A stretch of 64,000 nucleotides of DNA, from contig NW_006921533.1 in NCBI RefSeq assembly GCF_000340215.1, positions 7,479,671 through 7,543,670 on the forward strand. The letters run 5' to 3'. Every line of letters begins with the position of its first letter. The stretch's first letter is position 1. The notes under the pieces are model-generated. The model was not told the DNA's origin, did not search any database, and saw only the letters and a program-made list of their open reading frames with translations. Shown here piece by piece: positions 58,671-64,000 of this stretch. This stretch comes from Pseudocercospora fijiensis CIRAD86 (taxonomy: Eukaryota; Ascomycota; Dothideomycetes; Mycosphaerellales; Mycosphaerellaceae). The position numbers were made by a program, and so were the translations under genes.

Positions 58671-59290
58671 CCTGTAACCTTGATATGACCAAGATCGGCT
58701 GTTGCCTGTAACCTTGAACAAGATCGGCTAACATTGAAAATCGCTCTTTGCCTGTAATCTTGATATGACCAAGATCGGCTGAGCTTGAAGAAATCGCTCT
58801 TTGCCTGTAACCTTGATATGACCAAGATCGGCTGAGCTTGAAGAAATCGCTCTTTGCCTGTAACCTTGATGAGACCAAGATCCGCTGAGCTTGAAGAAAA
58901 TCGCTCTTTGCCTGTAACCTTGATATGACCAAGATCGGCTGAGCTTGAAGAAATCGCTCTTTGCCTGTAACCTTGATGAGACCAAGATCCGCTGAGCTTG
59001 AAGAAAATCGCTCTTTGCCTGTGCCCTTGATATGACCAAGATCGGCTGAGCTTGAAGAAATCGCTCTTTGCCTGTAACCTTGATGTGACCAAGATCGGCT
59101 GAGCTTGAAGAAAATCGCCTATAACCTTGATGTGACCAAGATCGGCTGAGCTTGAAGAAAATCGCCTATAACCTTGATGTGACCAAGATCGGCTGTTGCC
59201 TGTAACCTTGATGTGACCAAGATCGGCTGATATTGAAGAAAACCGCCCGTTGCCTGTAACCTTGAACAAGATCAGCTGAGCTTGAAGAAT
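58671..59290. repeat. 53-bp minisatellite, about eleven copies
   Basis: Units begin CCTGTAACCTTGATATGACC and run through AAGATCGGCTGAGCTTGAAG to ATCGCTCTTTG. Full units start near 58,671, 58,751, 58,804, 58,857, 58,911, 58,964 and 59,018, spaced 53-54 bp; shorter units missing part of the motif occur between and after. CpA and TpG are mostly intact, with a few TGTAA to TATAA changes. Minus-strand frames over it are repeat artefacts. Confidence 0.93.
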
Positions 59291-59392
59291 ACAATACCAG
59301 TTTTGCGTTCACTCTCAACGAGTGAGAAGTTTTGCCGTTGAGGCAGAGGTTGGATAAGGCTCTATTCTGGAGCCGATCAAGCGCGGAGAAAT

Positions 59393-61344
59393 TTAAGAGC
59401 CACCGCGAGCAGCATGGCCACCGCGAGCAGCATGGCCACCGCGAGCAGCATGGCCACCGCGAGCAGCATGGCCACCGCGAGCAGCATGGCCGCCACGAGC
59501 AGCATGGCCACCACGAGCAACACCAGGGGTGATACCTTGTGGATCTTGACCATCTCCTCCACCGCCACCAACATTGGCATTGCCAATATTGCCGCCACGA
59601 CCACGTCCAGCACCATCACCGCGTCCACGTCCGCGAGTCGCCTCGCTTCCGCCGCGAGCAGATTGACTACTACCTCCGGTGGGTGGGTCGGACGCAAAGC
59701 TCTGTGCCGCACCTTGAGAACCTACTGGAAGGTGCAATCCAGGCACGTAAGGTCTGGTTGCATTTTGAGCCTCGTGCGCTTCCAAGAGAAAGTTGATGTG
59801 TTCTGTGACATCTTGCTGCCATTTTTCTTGCCGATGCTGATACTCCTCCAGATCTTGGTTTCGTTCCGTTAGGTGTATTATTTGCTCTTTGGCATTGGCG
59901 AGCGACTTCTGCTGTCTGGAGACCAGCTTTACCAAATTTGCAACATCTGGGTGTTTCTCCATCAGGAGATTGCGCTCGAGGAGCAGCGACTTGTTCGCAG
60001 ATGTCAATTCGGCGAGCTTTGCATTCATATCTTCGACAGTTTGCTGATTCTGGTCAATCGCTGCTCGAGACCGATCCAGCATATCACGAGCCCCTTCCAA
60101 TCCCTCCTGCCACGGATTGAGTGCAGTCTCGGCCCACTTCTCAAATGATTCGCTGGCAGATTGCTTGGAATACTTCTCACAGACTTGGTGGTACTCGTCC
60201 TTGAAGAGCTCGAAGACTTGCTTCTTGATCTGCTCTGGGGGCGATTCCTTACGAAGATTGGCGAGGAACTGGTTGAATTGCCCCTTCAGGTGCTCCAGCT
60301 TTTCCTTGTCAGTCATACCGCCCAAGTTTCGAATCTTGTCGTCCACTGGTGCAAGCTTAGCATCGACCATGGAGTCGAGTTCATTCGAGATATCCTGCTT
60401 CGCGTTCCAGGCATCCTGCTTGGCGTTGAAGAGATCCTTCAGCAGCTCACGCGCTCCTTGAGTGACCCGCTCCATATCTGCGTGCAGTTCCATCTCATCT
60501 GCCCACTTCGTCGCGGGCGTCTTGGCCGTAGCCTTGGCTTGCACTGGACCTGTGGACGATGGAGCTGCAGTCGCTTGCTGAGTAGACGAATCCTTCGGAG
60601 CAGGTTCCGACGGCACATGCTCATCATCGGAGTCGAGACCACTGGAGTTGGGAGTGTCAGCAGGTATCTTGTATGAATGAAGTGGTGGCTTGAATGAATA
60701 GCGGTAGTGCCAGAGATGTAATGCTTCGACCGTCTTGGTTGGCCATGGGTGTGCAAATGTGATGTTGGAAGCGTGGTCACTACTGTGTAGCAGAGCGTTC
60801 TTGCTTGTGGTCTCACACGGTGGATCACGCTGGGTCGTACTTACAGCTTTCGGCTTTGCTTCTGCAATTTTCTGACGCTCTTCTCCAGGTCAGTTTTGTC
60901 GCGTCTCTGGGCAGGTGACTGATGGCCGCGGGCCGAAGCAGCGCCTAGCAACTGTTCCAAAGTAGTCTGCGCTGGCACTGGAGTCTTTTGAGCATTTTGA
61001 GGAGCATCACCAGCATTGTCCGCTGCCTTATTCTTCGCCACCACCTTCTTCCACGGCTGAGGTGGCCGACGCGGCGCTGACGCTGGCTTTGCAACTTCAC
61101 GTTTAGCGGCCACGAGCTCCTTCTGGAGAGTCTTCAAGGCATCTTTCGAAAGGCTCGGATTGGACTTGAAGAATTTGATCCCATCGCGCAAGTCCTCGAC
61201 CGCTTCTCTCGTGTCGCGCAACATATTGTCAGTCGATCCTGTATCTGAGACAGAAGAGCCTGATCTAGACTTAGCTTTCTCATCAGTATAATTTCTCACC
61301 TGCTTCTCCTTCTTCTTATCACCACCTTTGTTGTTGTCTGCCAT
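59393..61344 (-). CDS. Coiled-coil protein with RGG / HAARGG repeats, two exons, function unknown
   Basis: Exon 1 is 61,344-60,845 and exon 2 is 60,782-59,393, joined across a 62-bp intron (GTAAGT donor, CACAG acceptor) that keeps the frame and gives 629 residues. The exon 1 frame ends two codons after the donor if unspliced, and exon 2 has no good ATG near its start, which supports one gene. The N-terminus is Lys-rich (NNKGGDKKKEKQ), a Pro/Ala linker follows, then helical segments at about 240-360 and a coiled coil at 400-490. Residues about 540-629 are Arg/Gly-rich and end in a six- to seven-fold RGGHAA repeat. RGG tails usually bind RNA. The layout matches the gene at 32,752-34,290. An upstream in-frame Met (61,644) exists but looks untranslated. 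Confidence 0.68.
59399..59524 (-). repeat. 18-bp in-frame repeat coding for RGGHAA
   Basis: Seven 18-bp units start at 59,399 and every 18 bp to 59,507. The last two are slightly diverged. The unit on the plus strand is GCCACCGCGAGCAGCATG. Confidence 0.95.
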
Positions 61345-64000
61345 TTTGGGAACCGATCCGCAATGACAATTGTGATGATGATGGAAGAGAGCAGTGGAGG
61401 GCGCAGAATTTTCACTTTTGCGGCAGCTTGCTTGGGCGGGCAATCCCGCCGCCACGAACGGCTGTCTCAAGCAACTTGCCTCAGCCTGCAGTCCAATACC
61501 AATCCTACATATTGATTGTCTTCCCTCCATACGTCGCGGCTCCTTTGAAACATCTCTTATACCTCTCATACCCAGAAACAAAACGCAGGACTTTTTATCT
61601 CTGTATGCTTCGACGAGCCTCACCCGAGCCTGCTCGCATTCCATCGGCTTTCAAGAGGTTCCAAGCTGCATATGGCGAGCTATTCACCATATCCTTGGCT
61701 GCGCGGAGAGTCTGGCCATCAATCACATGAGTTGCTGGAGAGTGTTGTCGCGCGGAGCCGTCAAGCAATCTCCCAACTCAAGCCAATGGAGAGGGATCGA
61801 ATGCGGGAAGTCTCATTTTGTGCTGTCGCAATCGTGCACAGCGGTACCTTTGGCCTAGACCTCGATTCCTGCAGGACTTGGTCCAGATTTCGTTCTTTCA
61901 CATGGCCTTACACACGCTGCATCCTCTATGCTCGTGTTTCGGATATTCTTCCGCCGTGGAATTTCTGAGGCTGGCGTTGGGGCTCCGTCAATCGTCAGAT
62001 TTGTCTTTCGTCTACCAGTGCGAATGTCAGTCATCGAATCCACGACCCCCGAGGCGGCAGGTAGTTTCTGTTCGCAAAGCCATCATCGTATGCAATAACC
62101 AGCGCCTTTGCCTCCGAGGCGCCCACCGTCGGCCAAGCAGGACACCAGAAATATCACTTCAAACAGTCCAGCGCTCAACTCAGCGAAGTATGAGTAAGAC
62201 AGAGTCGCCAAAGGCTATGGAAGATGGACAAGCAGTCATCGTCTCTTCTCTTCCAACCAACACCGTCACCTGTGCGGTAGTCATCTTTTCTTGTCTTTAT
62301 CAACGCACAGAAGTCCAAATTTGCTTCAAATGGCGCCCTCTCGAAAGCTGGCGTTTCGATTGCCAGAGACTTGCTAGTGTGATTTGCGAAGGCAGCACAG
62401 GATTGTGAGAGGTGAAGTCTGGCCGGCGGCTTTCTGCATCGGGCAAATCCGGGTACTGTAGGGCTGCACTTACTTGAATCTCCTGAGCAAGAATCCCTTT
62501 GACATTGACCATCATCAGAGTCTTAAACAAAGGGGTTAATTAAGCCCATATGTTATTGCGTACACAGATGACATGCTGGCTTGAGACTGTCTCAAATCCC
62601 TGATGCCTCTCCTTACCTCTCCGCATCCGTAGGCTATGGCAGCCGCTATGCTATCGTCGGCCCGGAGAAGCACACCGAGGACTCTTAATACAGTTCGCCC
62701 ACGCCTTCGTTCCACCGTCGCTCGCCCCGCGGCGTCAGCTACACTCTACGGCTACGTTGGGTCGTGAATGATGCACTGGCCGAGCCGACAAACCACCTGG
62801 ATCGCTACAGAGGGAGGGAAGATAAAAAGTGCTCTTTCAGCGAGGGAACAAGCATGCGCCTTGGGCAAGATTGCCATGGTTGGAGGCATTTACGACGAAA
62901 TCAACGAGATTGGTATTTCAGGACATAAGGGAGACAAAAAACGCAACTCTCGAGGAGCTGCGGTTGATGGAACGAATCGCTTTATGCATAGCAGCAGGTT
63001 CCATGGAGTGAAAAGCTCGCTGCGCGCCGGAACGTAGACATTGAGCCGCCCAGTATCGGGCCTGGCCTAGTCGAACTCCTTGGCGATGGCAATAAACAGA
63101 TCACAGAAGTTCCAGATTAGTCTCTACATGGCGACACTGACAAGGGCAGTGAGAAGGGTGAGAGGAAGACCCCCAGTTACTGATTTGCGTCAATATGGCT
63201 AAGATGGGACAGAAGGCTGAGGTGGTCATGCAGGAAGAGGATGCCGAGACGAACGTTGCGCCAATATCTGAGATCCCCGTATGCGCGGTGGTGTTAAGAG
63301 ATCGATTCCACAAGAAGCTTTAATAAAATGTGTGCCCTGGCGTCCGCGATCCATTGATGACTCCACTGCAAATTGATGGTCGCCCTCGAAGATCTCTTTG
63401 TGACCACTACGACAGTCCAGACAGCCATACCTGACCTTCTCCATCAAGAGCTTAGGCTACCAGTGATATATGCAAGACCAAGTGAACAAATGGCAATGAT
63501 CACAAGGCAGAGTGCCATTGCAGGGTAGGCCACTGGCTCAACAATGGCCGCATGTCACTTTGGTCGACGCCTCGAGGATGATGAGACGGAGCGGAGGCGG
63601 CTGGAAACCTCCAAACTGTTGCAAGAGCCTCGATAGGACATTGCCAGGCTGCGCCCGAATCGTAGAGATGCTTTCGGAAAGACGTAGCTGGCGACTTGTG
63701 ATGGTGACATATCACGTTTCCAGCGCGTTCGCTCTGCTCCTGAAGGAGACACCACGCTGCTGAGCTCGAAACTCTGGTCGGCTGTGGCCTTCCTCTCACT
63801 AGAAGTACAAGAAGTACATCAGGACAGGCTGGCTTCGAAGATATAGAAACCTGGGCAGCGCTCGAGGAGACGCGTTGTTGGCCGACGCGAAACGCGTGGC
63901 AATCGCGTCCGGCTTGTGCGTGCATGCCGGTCTTGGCACTGCCCGTTATTTCTTCCCGCTTCTCGACAAATCTCATCTCTCCACCACCACACATTGTCAA
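61345..64000. other. Gene-island end with no recognised gene
   Basis: Sequence composition is normal, without RIP. Many short overlapping frames exist on both strands but none shows a family motif. One 43-codon plus-strand frame at 62,636-62,767 opens MAAAMLSSARRSTPRTLNTV and is rich in Arg, Ser, Thr and Ala with no acidic residue, as in a mitochondrial presequence. It could be the first exon of a gene, but I could not find the next exon. A minus-strand frame runs off the window from 63,500. Fragmented or lineage-specific genes cannot be excluded. Confidence 0.4.

Noticed and set aside
58582..59269. Several minus-strand frames up to 208 codons
   Set aside because: They are phase-shifted readings of the 53-bp minisatellite.
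58671..59290. CRISPR-like array
   Set aside because: Whole units repeat without distinct spacers, and the genome is eukaryotic.
60841..61644. Separate 267-codon gene ending at 60,841
   Set aside because: The stop lies directly after a GTAAGT donor, and splicing to a CACAG acceptor joins the frame to the downstream RGG exon.
61818..62408. 196-codon plus-strand frame
   Set aside because: Arg/Ser/Cys-rich without motifs, and it overlaps other frames of similar quality.

Overview
The window looks like a piece of a filamentous ascomycete genome (Pezizomycotina; a dothideomycete is my best guess, by inference). The real genes have short 49-62 bp introns with GTRNGY donors and CTRAY-type branch points. 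They include family III CoA-transferase, flavocytochrome b2-like, cytochrome P450 and Hsp70-like genes. About 42 kb of the 64 kb carries the mark of repeat-induced point mutation (RIP). In those blocks CpA and TpG are almost absent and TpA is very common, CpG is retained, and old reading frames survive except that Gln and Trp codons have become TAG or TAA. Borders are sharp.

Layout. 1-15,720 is a RIP block: a very long broken frame (1-4,390), a doubtful minus-strand coding stretch, microsatellite, foldback and 136-bp array repeats, and a Plavaka-type DNA transposon. 15,720-22,690 is a gene island with two low-complexity or coiled-coil genes and an Hsp70-like gene read divergently from one of them. 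22,700-32,480 is a RIP block holding a degraded Helitron on the minus strand. 32,750-37,970 is a gene island with a coiled-coil/RGG protein, a minisatellite, a CoA-transferase and a small acidic protein. 37,976-54,010 is a RIP block in which a complete 12,180-bp LTR retrotransposon (40,054-52,233, minus strand, ATTAG target duplications) sits next to the remains of other elements, including an integrase-core (DDE) gene. 54,013-64,000 is a gene island with a flavocytochrome b2-like enzyme, a P450, a 53-bp minisatellite and a second coiled-coil/RGG gene; 61,350-64,000 holds nothing I can identify.

How it fits together. The islands resemble the gene-poor, repeat-rich compartment of a two-speed fungal genome: two redox enzymes side by side on the same strand, and several coiled-coil or RGG genes of unknown role with internal tandem repeats. 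The most unusual item is the LTR element. It has two 279-bp LTRs that differ only by RIP-type transitions, a third long frame in the position where env would lie, and a 25-bp near-palindrome built on CCCCCGGGG that flanks each of its three coding modules. RIP has also changed catalytic residues in at least three mobile-element proteins (protease, integrase and Helitron Rep). No rRNA, complete tRNA or CRISPR array was seen.
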